A stretch of DNA of 20,182 bases from UBA6183 sp046314755. GTDB lineage: Bacteria; Bacteroidota; Bacteroidia; UKL13-3. Below the pieces are notes generated by a model that was not told the origin of the DNA, made no database searches, and was given only the letters and a program-made list of their open reading frames with translations. This document shows, in pieces, positions 6,831 to 14,137 of the stretch (position 1 is the stretch's first letter; every line of letters begins with the position of its first letter). The DNA is taken from positions 1 to 20,182 of the forward strand of contig JBKDBG010000104.1 in assembly GCA_046314755.1 (NCBI GenBank), written 5' to 3'. The position numbers and the translations under genes were made by a program.

Positions 6831-8237
6831 ATGGATACTCAATTGAATGATAAAAAGGTCATTTTCGGTTGGACAATGTATGATTGGGCCAACTCCGTGT
6901 TTTCATTAACCATTGCTACAGCTATTTTTCCGCCTTATTACGAGGCATTATCAAAATCTATAGCCATTGCAAACGGTGCACCGGAAACCGGCCCTTATTA
7001 CCTTGATTTTTTAGGTATTCATACCTCTTCCTCTGCCTTGTATTCTTTTACTTTATCGTTTGGGTTTTTATTGGTTACTTTTATTAGTCCGCTACTTTCG
7101 GGTATTGCTGATGTAAGAGGAAACAAAAAAACTTACCTGCGCTTTTTTTGCTACCTGGGCAGTTTAAGTTGTATGTTGATGTACTTTTTTACCAAATCAA
7201 CTTTACCGCTTGGCATTATTTTGTTTTTAATAAGCTTGGTAGGATTTGGCGGAAGCATTGTGTTTTATAACGCTTTTTTACCGGAAATTGTTAGTGAAGA
7301 CAAGTTTGACCGAATTAGTGCAAGAGGTTTTAGCATGGGCTACATTGGCAGTGTAATTTTACTCATCCTAAACCTTGCTGTTATCATTAACACTCCTTGG
7401 TTTTTTGATGTTGAAGGGAAAGCCCAAGCCTTAATGACGGAAAATGGAATTGGCTACACCGAGGCTTTTGAAAAGGCAAAAGGTTATTATGAAGGATTTG
7501 CATCAAGGCTAGCATTTGTATCAGTAGGATTATGGTGGGCAGGATTTGCACAAATTACCTTTAAACGCCTACCCGAAAAAACCAGAGAAAATAACTATGA
7601 AGGAAGTATATTAAAAAAAGGATTTTTAGAGCTGAAAAAAGTTTGGCATGAAATAAATGAAACCAATGCGAATAACAGAATAAAACGCTACTTGTGGGGA
7701 TTCTTTTTCACCAGTATGGGATTACAAACCGTAATGTATGTTGCCACTTTATTCGGCTCACAAGAATTAAAATTGCCTACACCCAAATTAATTGCAACCG
7801 TATTAATTATTCAACTCATTGCCATTGTTGGGGCTTGGGGATTTTCACGCATCAGTGAAAAAATTGGAAATATTTATAGCCTATTGGTTATGGTGGTAAT
7901 TTGGATAGGCATTTGTATAGCAGCTTATTTTGTGCAGTATGAAATGCAATTTTATGCTTTGGCTGCTGTGGTAGGTATGGTAATGGGAGGTATTCAATCC
8001 ATGTTCAGAAGTACGTTTGCTAAAATTATTCCCGACAAAACACCGAATCATGCTTCGTATTTTAGTTTTTATGATGTGTGCGAAAAATTGGCCATTGTAT
8101 TTGGCACATTTAGTTATGGTATTATTGCGCACCTCACCGGAAGCATGCGAAACAGCGTAATTGCATTAACGATATTTTTTATCATCGGACTTTCGTTTTT
8201 AATTCGCATCAAAAACTTTAAAACCTTTCATCCATAA
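6831..8237 (+). CDS. UMF1-type MFS transporter
   Basis: A 468-residue multi-pass membrane protein of the major facilitator superfamily, closest to the UMF1 (Atg22-like) group by its N-terminal signature WTMYDWANSVFSLTIATAIF. About 12 hydrophobic segments can be counted, with a charged cytoplasmic loop near the middle (RLPEKTRENNYEGSILKKG). Substrate is unknown. The ATG at 6831 is preferred over the GTG at 6780, because the longer form would add 17 residues that run through the upstream inverted repeat and lack family similarity. It is the first gene of a four-gene run: the next gene starts 2 nt after its stop, so transport may relate to the 2-hydroxyacid metabolism encoded downstream (inference). 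Confidence 0.88.
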   Translation: MDTQLNDKKVIFGWTMYDWANSVFSLTIATAIFPPYYEALSKSIAIANGAPETGPYYLDFLGIHTSSSALYSFTLSFGFLLVTFISPLLSGIADVRGNKKTYLRFFCYLGSLSCMLMYFFTKSTLPLGIILFLISLVGFGGSIVFYNAFLPEIVSEDKFDRISARGFSMGYIGSVILLILNLAVIINTPWFFDVEGKAQALMTENGIGYTEAFEKAKGYYEGFASRLAFVSVGLWWAGFAQITFKRLPEKTRENNYEGSILKKGFLELKKVWHEINETNANNRIKRYLWGFFFTSMGLQTVMYVATLFGSQELKLPTPKLIATVLIIQLIAIVGAWGFSRISEKIGNIYSLLVMVVIWIGICIAAYFVQYEMQFYALAAVVGMVMGGIQSMFRSTFAKIIPDKTPNHASYFSFYDVCEKLAIVFGTFSYGIIAHLTGSMRNSVIALTIFFIIGLSFLIRIKNFKTFHP

Positions 8238-8239
8238 TT

Positions 8240-8962
8240 ATGAAAGTTGAATTATTTATACCTTGTTTGATTGATCAGCTGAGACCTGAAACAGCATTTA
8301 ATACGGTGAAGGTTTTAGAGAAAGCCGGTTGCCATGTAAACTATAATGTGGAACAAACTTGTTGCGGCATGGCAGCATTTAATGCCGGACACTGGGATGA
8401 AGCACGAGAAGTTGGTGTTAAATTTTTGAGCGAAGCAGATACAAGCAGGTACATGGTAAGTCCGGGTGGAAGTTGTGTGGGTATGATTAGAAACTCTTAT
8501 GATGCACTTTTTCAAAACTCTTCACATCACAATAAATTTCGTCAGTTGCAAAAAAAGATTTTTGAATTGAGTGAGTTTTTAGTGGATGTAGTAAAAGTAA
8601 CTGACCTTGGTAGTATGCTTACTGCAAAGGCCACCTACCACGATGCTTGTGGTGCCTTGCGTGAATGTAAAATAAAAACTCAACCACGAACTTTACTGCA
8701 ACAGGTTAAAGGACTGCAATTGGTAGAAAGTGTAAATTGTGAAGATTGCTGCGGATTTGGTGGAAGTTTTGCCGTGAAAGCCGAACCTATTAGCGTAGCC
8801 ATGGCCGAAGCAAAAGTAGAACAAGCATTGGCCATTGGTGCAGAATACATTATTTCAACTGATTTTGGTTGCTTGCTCCAATTAGATACCTATTTGAAAA
8901 ATAAAAATATTACCAACCTAAAAAGCTTACACCTGGCCGATATTTTAGCCATGGGGATTTAA
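8240..8962 (+). CDS. LutA/YkgE-like (Fe-S)-binding CCG protein
   Basis: A 240-residue cytoplasmic protein of the CCG-domain (PF02754) family, which includes LutA of the L-lactate utilisation system and subunits of glycolate oxidase and heterodisulfide reductase. Two CCG units are visible: C9 with C41-C42-G (TCCGMAAFNAGHW), and C137 (YHDACGALREC) with C170-C171-G (CEDCCGFGGSFAVK). C211 (TDFGC) completes the second unit. In LutA this protein works with LutB and LutC, which are not next to it here; a type-2 malate/lactate dehydrogenase gene follows after 9 nt instead. Exact substrate is therefore open. It begins 2 nt after the MFS gene. Confidence 0.9.
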   Translation: MKVELFIPCLIDQLRPETAFNTVKVLEKAGCHVNYNVEQTCCGMAAFNAGHWDEAREVGVKFLSEADTSRYMVSPGGSCVGMIRNSYDALFQNSSHHNKFRQLQKKIFELSEFLVDVVKVTDLGSMLTAKATYHDACGALRECKIKTQPRTLLQQVKGLQLVESVNCEDCCGFGGSFAVKAEPISVAMAEAKVEQALAIGAEYIISTDFGCLLQLDTYLKNKNITNLKSLHLADILAMGI

Positions 8963-8971
8963 CGTGCAGTT

Positions 8972-10054
8972 ATGACTGAAGAATTCGTTTTTTCTTTTGA
9001 GCGGTTGTTTGATTTCACAAAAAATGTATTCACCCGCTGTGGCATGAATGATGCCGATGCTTCACAAGCAGCATCGGTGTTGTTATCAGCTGATTTGCGT
9101 GGAATTGATTCGCATGGTGTGGCAAGACTATCCGGTTATATTAGGTTGTATGAAGCCAAACGAGCCAACTTTACGGCCAAGGCAGAAATTATTCACCAAA
9201 CGCCCGCAACAGCCACCATTGATGCGCAAGAAGGCCTTGGATTAGTGATTGCACCTCAAGCCATGGAAATTGCTATTGAAAAGGCAAAACAATGCGGTAC
9301 AGGTATGGTTGCCATTCAAAACTCTAATCATTTTGGTATTGCCGCTTATCACGCTATGCTTGCATTAGAACATGATATGATTGGCATTGCCATGACCAAC
9401 GCAAGCCCTTTGGTTGCGCCTACACACAGCAAGGAACGTATGTTAGGAACAAACCCGATGTGTTATGCATTTCCTACCGAAAACGAATTACCTGTTGTGG
9501 TTGATTTAGCCACCTCAACTGCTGCTAATGGCAAATTAGAAATTGCACAACGAACCGGAAAACCAATTCCGAAAGGATGGGTAATAGATAAAAACGGTGA
9601 AGATACCACCAACCCAAATGCATTGAAAGAAGGTGGCGTGTTATTGCCTTTAGGAAGCGGAGATACACAAGCCGGACACAAAGGATTTGGTTTAAGTGCA
9701 GTAGTAGATATTTTTAGTGCTGTATTAAGTGGAGCAAATTACGGACCATGGGTTCCTCCATTTGTTGCATTTTTAAATCCCGTAGAAAACCAACCCGGTA
9801 AAGGCATAGGCCATTTTTTGGCGGCCATTCGTATTGATGCTTTCAGGCCTGCAAATGAGTTTAAACAACATATGGACCATTGGGTTAAACGTTTTAAACA
9901 AGCACAACCCATTGATAAAAACATTCCCATTATTATTCCGGGTGAACCGGAGTTTGAACATGCTGCATATCGTAAAGTGCATGGTATTCCTTTAAACCCT
10001 GCAGTGGTTGATGATTTACAAAAATTAGGCGCTCAATTCGGGGTAACATTATAA
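8972..10054 (+). CDS. type-2 malate/L-lactate dehydrogenase family oxidoreductase
   Basis: A 360-residue NAD(P)-dependent 2-hydroxyacid dehydrogenase of the Ldh_2 family (PF02615), unrelated in fold to classical LDH/MDH. Members oxidise or reduce malate, L-lactate, sulfolactate, ureidoglycolate or diketo sugars. Family landmarks in order are DLRGIDSHGVARLSGY (41-56, with H48), NSNHFGIAAYH (117-127, H120), LGTNPMCYAFPT (158-169), PVVVDLATSTAANGK (174-188) and GHKGFGLSAVVDI (235-247). Length is normal and no key residue appears missing. The specific substrate cannot be fixed; the adjacent LutA-like gene makes lactate or a related 2-hydroxyacid plausible. It is the third gene of the tight operon; maf starts 1 nt after its stop. 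Confidence 0.92.
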   Translation: MTEEFVFSFERLFDFTKNVFTRCGMNDADASQAASVLLSADLRGIDSHGVARLSGYIRLYEAKRANFTAKAEIIHQTPATATIDAQEGLGLVIAPQAMEIAIEKAKQCGTGMVAIQNSNHFGIAAYHAMLALEHDMIGIAMTNASPLVAPTHSKERMLGTNPMCYAFPTENELPVVVDLATSTAANGKLEIAQRTGKPIPKGWVIDKNGEDTTNPNALKEGGVLLPLGSGDTQAGHKGFGLSAVVDIFSAVLSGANYGPWVPPFVAFLNPVENQPGKGIGHFLAAIRIDAFRPANEFKQHMDHWVKRFKQAQPIDKNIPIIIPGEPEFEHAAYRKVHGIPLNPAVVDDLQKLGAQFGVTL

Positions 10055-10055
10055 C

Positions 10056-10628
10056 ATGAATAAACCAACAATCGTACTTGCATCAAAATCACCAAGAAGG
10101 CAAGCCTTAATACAAGGATTAGAATTAAATTTTAAAGTAGTAACCTACGATGTGGATGAATCGTTTCCACAAAATTTAAAAGCCGAAGAAATTGCAGTGT
10201 ATTTGGCCGAAAAAAAAGCCAATGCATATCCGCATTCATTGGCAGAAGATGAAATACTGATTACTGCCGATACTATTGTTTGGGTGAATGACCATGTATT
10301 GAATAAACCCGAACACGAGCAAGAAGCCTTTAACATGTTAAATGAAATTTGTGGTACTACACACGAAGTGTTTACGGGTGTTTGTTTAAAAAGCAATAAC
10401 CAAACGATTGCATTTTTTGACAAAAGCGAAGTAACGATTAAACCATTGAGTGATGAAGAAATATGGCACTACATCAAACATTACAAACCATTTGATAAAG
10501 CAGGAAGTTACGGTATTCAAGATTGGTTTGGATATGTAGCCGTTGAAAAAATTAACGGATGTTTTTACAATGTGATGGGATTGCCTGTATCAAAAATTTA
10601 TGAGCAACTGAAATTACTCACTGTATAA
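10056..10628 (+). CDS. maf: Maf family nucleotide pyrophosphatase
   Basis: A 190-residue Maf-family enzyme that hydrolyses non-canonical or excess nucleoside triphosphates to monophosphates, often called a septum-formation inhibitor. The N-terminus has the phosphate-binding signature LASKSPRRQALIQG (8-21), followed by DVDESFP, the catalytic ADTIV (D72) and the late motif DKAGSYGIQ. The SYGIQ variant and overall form resemble the YhdE-type dTTP/UTP pyrophosphatases. It is the last gene of the operon, and its end overlaps the convergent Ppx/GppA gene by 15 nt, so no separate terminator fits between them. Confidence 0.94.
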   Translation: MNKPTIVLASKSPRRQALIQGLELNFKVVTYDVDESFPQNLKAEEIAVYLAEKKANAYPHSLAEDEILITADTIVWVNDHVLNKPEHEQEAFNMLNEICGTTHEVFTGVCLKSNNQTIAFFDKSEVTIKPLSDEEIWHYIKHYKPFDKAGSYGIQDWFGYVAVEKINGCFYNVMGLPVSKIYEQLKLLTV

Positions 10629-11555
10629 CACGCCTTCTTTTAAAGCAAAATCGGAACAAATAATCCGTTTAATGCCAAACTGCTGTATGATATAATCCAT
10701 CAACAAGGCAGCTACAGTAATCATCTCAACCCTAAAATCAACCATGCCTTTTAATCGCTTGCGTTGTTCAAGGGTACTGGTTTTCATAATTTCAACAAAT
10801 ACATCAAAGTCTTCTCTCCGAATTTCATAAGCGTGTTTACTCAGCGATAAAGGAATTACTGCCAGATCTTTTATCACCACATCAACCAATGTTTCAAATG
10901 AGCCTGCTGTGCCTACCAATACCGTAGGTTTAAATTGTTTGATGATTTGATGCAGCGGTTTTAATTGCGCTTGAAAATATTGATGAAGGGATGCTATTTC
11001 ATCCGTTGAAATAGGGTTATTGGTATGAAACTTATCTAACAAACGTGCTGCCCCAATTTCAAAACTTTGCTTCCACAATATCTGCTCTCGTTTTCCGATA
11101 ATAAACTCCACACTGCCTCCCCCAATATCCATTACCAACACGGGCATTTCAGGAAACTTGAATGAATGAAAAGCACCACGGTAAATATAATCAGCTTCTT
11201 GCTCCCCACTAATGGTACAGATTTTGATGTTGCACAATTGCTCAACAGTAGCTACAAACTCGTTGCCATTACTTGCATTTCTAATGGCAGAGGTAGCAAA
11301 TGCCATTACCTCTTTTACTTCAAACTGATCAATGTATTTTTTAAATTCTTTGAGTGTGGTTATGCCACGTTGAAAAGCCTCATCGGTAATACGGCCTTCA
11401 TTAATACCTCCCCTACCCAATTTTACCGGAACTTGCAGTTTATAAAATTCACATATTTGATTTTGCCTTACTTCGGCAATCACCAAATGAAATGTATTCG
11501 TGCCTAAATCAATAATTGCTTTCAATAGGTTGTAGGTTTGTTGCAAAGTAAGCAA
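10614..11555 (-). CDS. Ppx/GppA family phosphatase (short form)
   Basis: A 313-residue ASKHA-fold phosphatase acting on polyphosphate or pppGpp. Visible motifs are IDLGTNTFHLVIAEV (15-29, phosphate 1), ATSAIRNASNG (87-97), the catalytic region ISGEQEADYIYRG (115-127) and DIGGGSVEF (143-151, phosphate 2). It ends after the second domain and lacks the HD-like C-terminal region of the ~500-residue E. coli Ppx/GppA; this short form is common in Bacteroidota. Which substrate it prefers is not visible. The ATG (11555) gives 11 residues before LKAIIDLG; an in-frame TTG at 11525 would give the more usual MKAIIDLGTN start. It lies 19 nt after the photolyase-like gene on the same strand and is probably co-transcribed. 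Confidence 0.9.
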   Translation of the reverse strand: MLTLQQTYNLLKAIIDLGTNTFHLVIAEVRQNQICEFYKLQVPVKLGRGGINEGRITDEAFQRGITTLKEFKKYIDQFEVKEVMAFATSAIRNASNGNEFVATVEQLCNIKICTISGEQEADYIYRGAFHSFKFPEMPVLVMDIGGGSVEFIIGKREQILWKQSFEIGAARLLDKFHTNNPISTDEIASLHQYFQAQLKPLHQIIKQFKPTVLVGTAGSFETLVDVVIKDLAVIPLSLSKHAYEIRREDFDVFVEIMKTSTLEQRKRLKGMVDFRVEMITVAALLMDYIIQQFGIKRIICSDFALKEGVLYSE

Positions 11556-11574
11556 AAAGCCAAAGAATTGTTAT

Positions 11575-13098
11575 TTAAAACAGCTTATGGTTAAGGTCTT
11601 GTTTGAGTACTTTAGCCGATGATTTACTCCTCATCTGCTGCTCTTTCTCTGTTTTACGAGAAGTATGCACGGCAAGTATTTGTTTGTTATTGCTGCGTGC
11701 ATCATCACTTTTTTTCACCTTCCATAAATGTTCGTTGGCATATTTTGAAGAGGTTGCCAAATCAACAATGGGCAAAGGATAATCTTTTCCTAATTGGCAT
11801 TGATACAGTTGTTGGGCTTCTTCACTCATCAGCCAAGGTTGGTGAATAAGTGGAGCAGGCACATGTTGTAACTCCGGAATCCATTGTTTAATAAAAGTTC
11901 CATCGGCATCATGATCCACACTTTGTTTAATGGGATTGTAGGTACGAATGGTATTTACACCCATGGTTCCTGCCTGCATTTGAAATTGCGGATAATGAAT
12001 ACCGGGCTCGTAATCCAAAAATTGTTGCGCCAAAAACACCGCACCTTTTTTCCAATCAAGCCACAGGTTATGTGTTAAAAAACTCACCAACATGGCACGC
12101 ATTCTAAAATTAATGTAACCTGTTGCTTTTACACAACGCATGCATGCATCAACCAATGGGTAACCGGTTTTCCCATCACACCAAGCGTTGAAATAATCAT
12201 CCCTCCACTCCGTGCGAATTTGATTAAAAGCAGGATTAAGGTTTGAAAATTCTATGCGGTAATCGGTTTCAAACTTTTGAATAAAATGACAATGCCATTG
12301 TAGCCTGGCCAACCAAAAGGCAGCCAATCGTTTTTTGTTTTTGGCAGGATGTTGCTCTAAGTCAAAAATAACCTCTCGCATACTTACATTTCCCCAAGCC
12401 AAATAAGGCGAAATACGACTGCATGCCGTGCGACTTTGCAAGGGTTTAGAAATGTATTTCATGTAACCATCTATGCGCTGGTTTAAAAAACTTTGCAAAT
12501 ACAAATATGCCTTGCTTGAACCGCCTTGCTGAAAAACATTGTTCGGAGTAATAAATTCAATGGGAACCAACTTGCGTTGATCAATGTGTTCATTCCAAAC
12601 AAATTTTATCTTCGATAAATCGGGATTTAACAAAGGTTGTTGCAAAAAATCCCACCGTTGTTCATTCCATTGCTTACGGTTTTTTCGACCTCGTTGTATG
12701 CCATCGCGTTGAAATTCCTGAAAGGTTATTCCGTTTTGTTTACAAAATGCAGCTACTTGTTTATCGCGGTCGAAGGTTTGTATCACCCCAATTTCTTGAT
12801 GCGCATATAGCCGTGAAATTGAATAATGTTGTTGAATTGATTTGAGAATATCAATGGTTTCACCAAAAGCTATCACTATTTTTGTTTGGTAAGGAAGCAG
12901 GTTTTGCTCCATATCCATCAAACTTTCCCATACAAATCGCCAATGCCTTGCATCCGTATCGGGAGCTTGAATTAAGGATGGTTCAAACACATACAGCAAC
13001 AATACGGGATTACCTTTTTGTTGCGCTTCAAACAAAGGCGCATGATCGGTAAGTCGTAAATCGCGTTTAAACCAAACAATTGTTACGGGTGCTTGCAC
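11575..13098 (-). CDS. photolyase/cryptochrome family flavoprotein
   Basis: A 507-residue protein with the two-domain photolyase layout. An N-terminal alpha/beta antenna domain (TIVWFKRDLRLTDHAPL, 6-22) is followed by a helical FAD-binding domain with SRISPYLAWGNVSMREV, LARLQWHCHFIQKFE, GKTGYPLVDACMRCVKATGY and TYNPIKQSVDHDADGTFIKQW. These are light-driven repair enzymes for pyrimidine dimers or blue-light receptors. My manual alignment to E. coli PhrB suggests unusual flavin-pocket residues: H368 where PhrB has N378 and F372 where it has W382, while W349 matches W359. Repair activity is therefore not certain. The start is GTG 13098; no ATG is near. It is divergent from the DUF2805-DUF2256 pair across a 39-bp gap. 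Confidence 0.9.
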   Translation of the reverse strand: MQAPVTIVWFKRDLRLTDHAPLFEAQQKGNPVLLLYVFEPSLIQAPDTDARHWRFVWESLMDMEQNLLPYQTKIVIAFGETIDILKSIQQHYSISRLYAHQEIGVIQTFDRDKQVAAFCKQNGITFQEFQRDGIQRGRKNRKQWNEQRWDFLQQPLLNPDLSKIKFVWNEHIDQRKLVPIEFITPNNVFQQGGSSKAYLYLQSFLNQRIDGYMKYISKPLQSRTACSRISPYLAWGNVSMREVIFDLEQHPAKNKKRLAAFWLARLQWHCHFIQKFETDYRIEFSNLNPAFNQIRTEWRDDYFNAWCDGKTGYPLVDACMRCVKATGYINFRMRAMLVSFLTHNLWLDWKKGAVFLAQQFLDYEPGIHYPQFQMQAGTMGVNTIRTYNPIKQSVDHDADGTFIKQWIPELQHVPAPLIHQPWLMSEEAQQLYQCQLGKDYPLPIVDLATSSKYANEHLWKVKKSDDARSNNKQILAVHTSRKTEKEQQMRSKSSAKVLKQDLNHKLF

Positions 13099-13104
13099 TT
13101 TAGT

Positions 13105-13131
13105 TAAACACTTAAAGCCTTAATGTGTTTA
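13105..13131. promoter_or_regulatory. inverted repeat in the divergent photolyase/DUF2805 promoter gap
   Basis: TAAACAC (13105-13111) and GTGTTTA (13125-13131) are perfectly complementary. The dyad continues inward as TTAA on both sides of AGCC, with a one-base bulge. It fills most of the 39-bp space between the two divergent starts, where a shared regulator could control both. No clear TAnnTTTG box is seen in either direction. Confidence 0.5.
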
Positions 13132-13137
13132 TAGTTT

Positions 13138-13425
13138 ATGGCTAATTTTTCTCCGCAAGAAATCGACCGAATCATTGAAATGGCATGGGAAGATCGCACC
13201 CCGTTTGAGGCCATCAAATTTCAGTTTGGCTTGAGTGAAGGTGAGGTTATCGCACTGATGCGCAACCAACTAAAACCACAAAGTTGGAGGTTATGGCGCA
13301 AAAGAGTCAACCAAGGCATCTCTCAAAAACATTTGCATAAACGCAATGCCGATATCACGCGGTTTAAATGTTCATTGCAAAAACAAATCACCCTCAATAA
13401 AATCAGCAAGCGTAATTTTAAATGA
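13138..13425 (+). CDS. TIGR03643/DUF2805 family protein
   Basis: A 95-residue protein of the DUF2805 (TIGR03643) family, function unknown. The core FSPQEIDRIIEMAWEDRTPF (4-23), followed by EAIKFQFGLSEGEVIALMR and QSWRLWRKRV, matches the family well. The first half looks like a helix-turn-helix-like bundle, and the ending is strongly basic (GISQKHLHKR...), so nucleic-acid binding is possible but unproven. Its TGA overlaps the ATG of the DUF2256 gene (ATGA, 13422-13425), so the two are translationally coupled. Across the divergent gap lies the photolyase-like gene, suggesting a shared light or DNA-damage context (inference). Confidence 0.88.
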   Translation: MANFSPQEIDRIIEMAWEDRTPFEAIKFQFGLSEGEVIALMRNQLKPQSWRLWRKRVNQGISQKHLHKRNADITRFKCSLQKQITLNKISKRNFK

Positions 13426-13559
13426 AAGGGATAAAAAAGCAACACTTGCCACAAAAAACCTGTTTAGTTTGCCAACGTCCATTTACCTGGAGAAAAAAAT
13501 GGGAAAAAGTTTGGGATGAAGTAAAATATTGCAGCAAGCAATGCCGAAGCAAGGCTTAA
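13422..13559 (+). CDS. DUF2256 family small zinc-ribbon protein
   Basis: A 45-codon gene. The product starts MKGIKKQHLPQKTCLVCQRP, continues FTWRKKWEKVWDEVKYCSKQ and ends CRSKA. It matches the DUF2256 (PF10013) pattern: a C-x2-C pair (C14, C17), the RPFTWRKKW signature, and a second C-x3-C pair (C37, C41) that should bind one zinc. Function is unknown. It starts within the stop of the DUF2805 gene (4-nt overlap) and its last 4 nt overlap the convergent hpt gene. It is complete despite its small size. Confidence 0.9.
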   Translation: MKGIKKQHLPQKTCLVCQRPFTWRKKWEKVWDEVKYCSKQCRSKA

Positions 13560-14095
13560 TTCAAGGATTCTGCGTAGATATCAGGCAAGTTTCTACCCAA
13601 ACCATCATAATCTAATCCGTAACCCAACACAAACTTTCGTGGAATTTCAAAGCCAACATAATCAGGCTGAATAGGCACTTTTAACGCCTCGCGTTTAAAC
13701 AATAATGTAATTACTTTTACCGAAGCCGGGTTTTGCGCATGCACTTGCTGCAAAATATGTTGCATACTCAGCCCTGTATCAATAATATCTTCCACAATAA
13801 TTACATGTCGGCCTGCCAATGCCTCCGTAAAGCCAATTAATTGTTTAATGCTTCCGGTTGATTCTGTTCCGCTGTAGCTTGAAATTTTAGTAAACGAAAT
13901 TTCACTCTGGAAATTAACCGCCCTTACCAAATCAGCCGCTAAAATAAAAGCCCCATTCAACACCGCTAAAAACAAAGGATTTTTATCGGTATACTCATTG
14001 GAAAGCAACTCCGCGATTTCATTTACGCGCTGTTTTATTTGTTGTGCCGAAATAAAGGGCTCAAAATTTCGGTCGTGTACTTTGATGATTGACAT
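13556..14095 (-). CDS. hpt: hypoxanthine phosphoribosyltransferase
   Basis: A 179-residue purine-salvage enzyme that joins hypoxanthine or guanine to PRPP, giving IMP or GMP. The PRPP-binding loop VIIVEDIIDTGLSM is at residues 98-111, the flexible-loop region SYSGTESTGS at 73-82, and the purine-binding end PDYVGFEIPRKFVLGYGLDYDG at 144-165, a pattern typical of bacterial Hpt. Length and start are normal. It is divergent from the methyltransferase gene and has a good -7 box in that gap. Its stop overlaps the DUF2256 gene tail to tail by 4 nt. Confidence 0.95.
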   Translation of the reverse strand: MSIIKVHDRNFEPFISAQQIKQRVNEIAELLSNEYTDKNPLFLAVLNGAFILAADLVRAVNFQSEISFTKISSYSGTESTGSIKQLIGFTEALAGRHVIIVEDIIDTGLSMQHILQQVHAQNPASVKVITLLFKREALKVPIQPDYVGFEIPRKFVLGYGLDYDGLGRNLPDIYAESLN

Positions 14096-14124
14096 TATTA
14101 TTGTTTACTTGTGGTTTCAATTTT

Positions 14125-14132
14125 CAAATATA
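14125..14132 (-). promoter_or_regulatory. -7 element of the hpt promoter
   Basis: On the minus strand this reads TATATTTG, a perfect match to TAnnTTTG, 29 nt upstream of the hpt ATG. No clear TTTG is seen at the -33 position, which would fall inside the methyltransferase start region. Confidence 0.5.
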
Positions 14133-14137
14133 TAAGC

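Noticed and set aside
11166..11507. 113-codon plus-strand frame inside the Ppx/GppA gene
   Set aside because: It is antisense to conserved phosphatase motifs and shows no recognisable protein features.
14111..14137. GTG start for the methyltransferase
   Set aside because: The ATG at 14138 places the cysteine module at the N-terminus, and the upstream bases hold the hpt promoter box.
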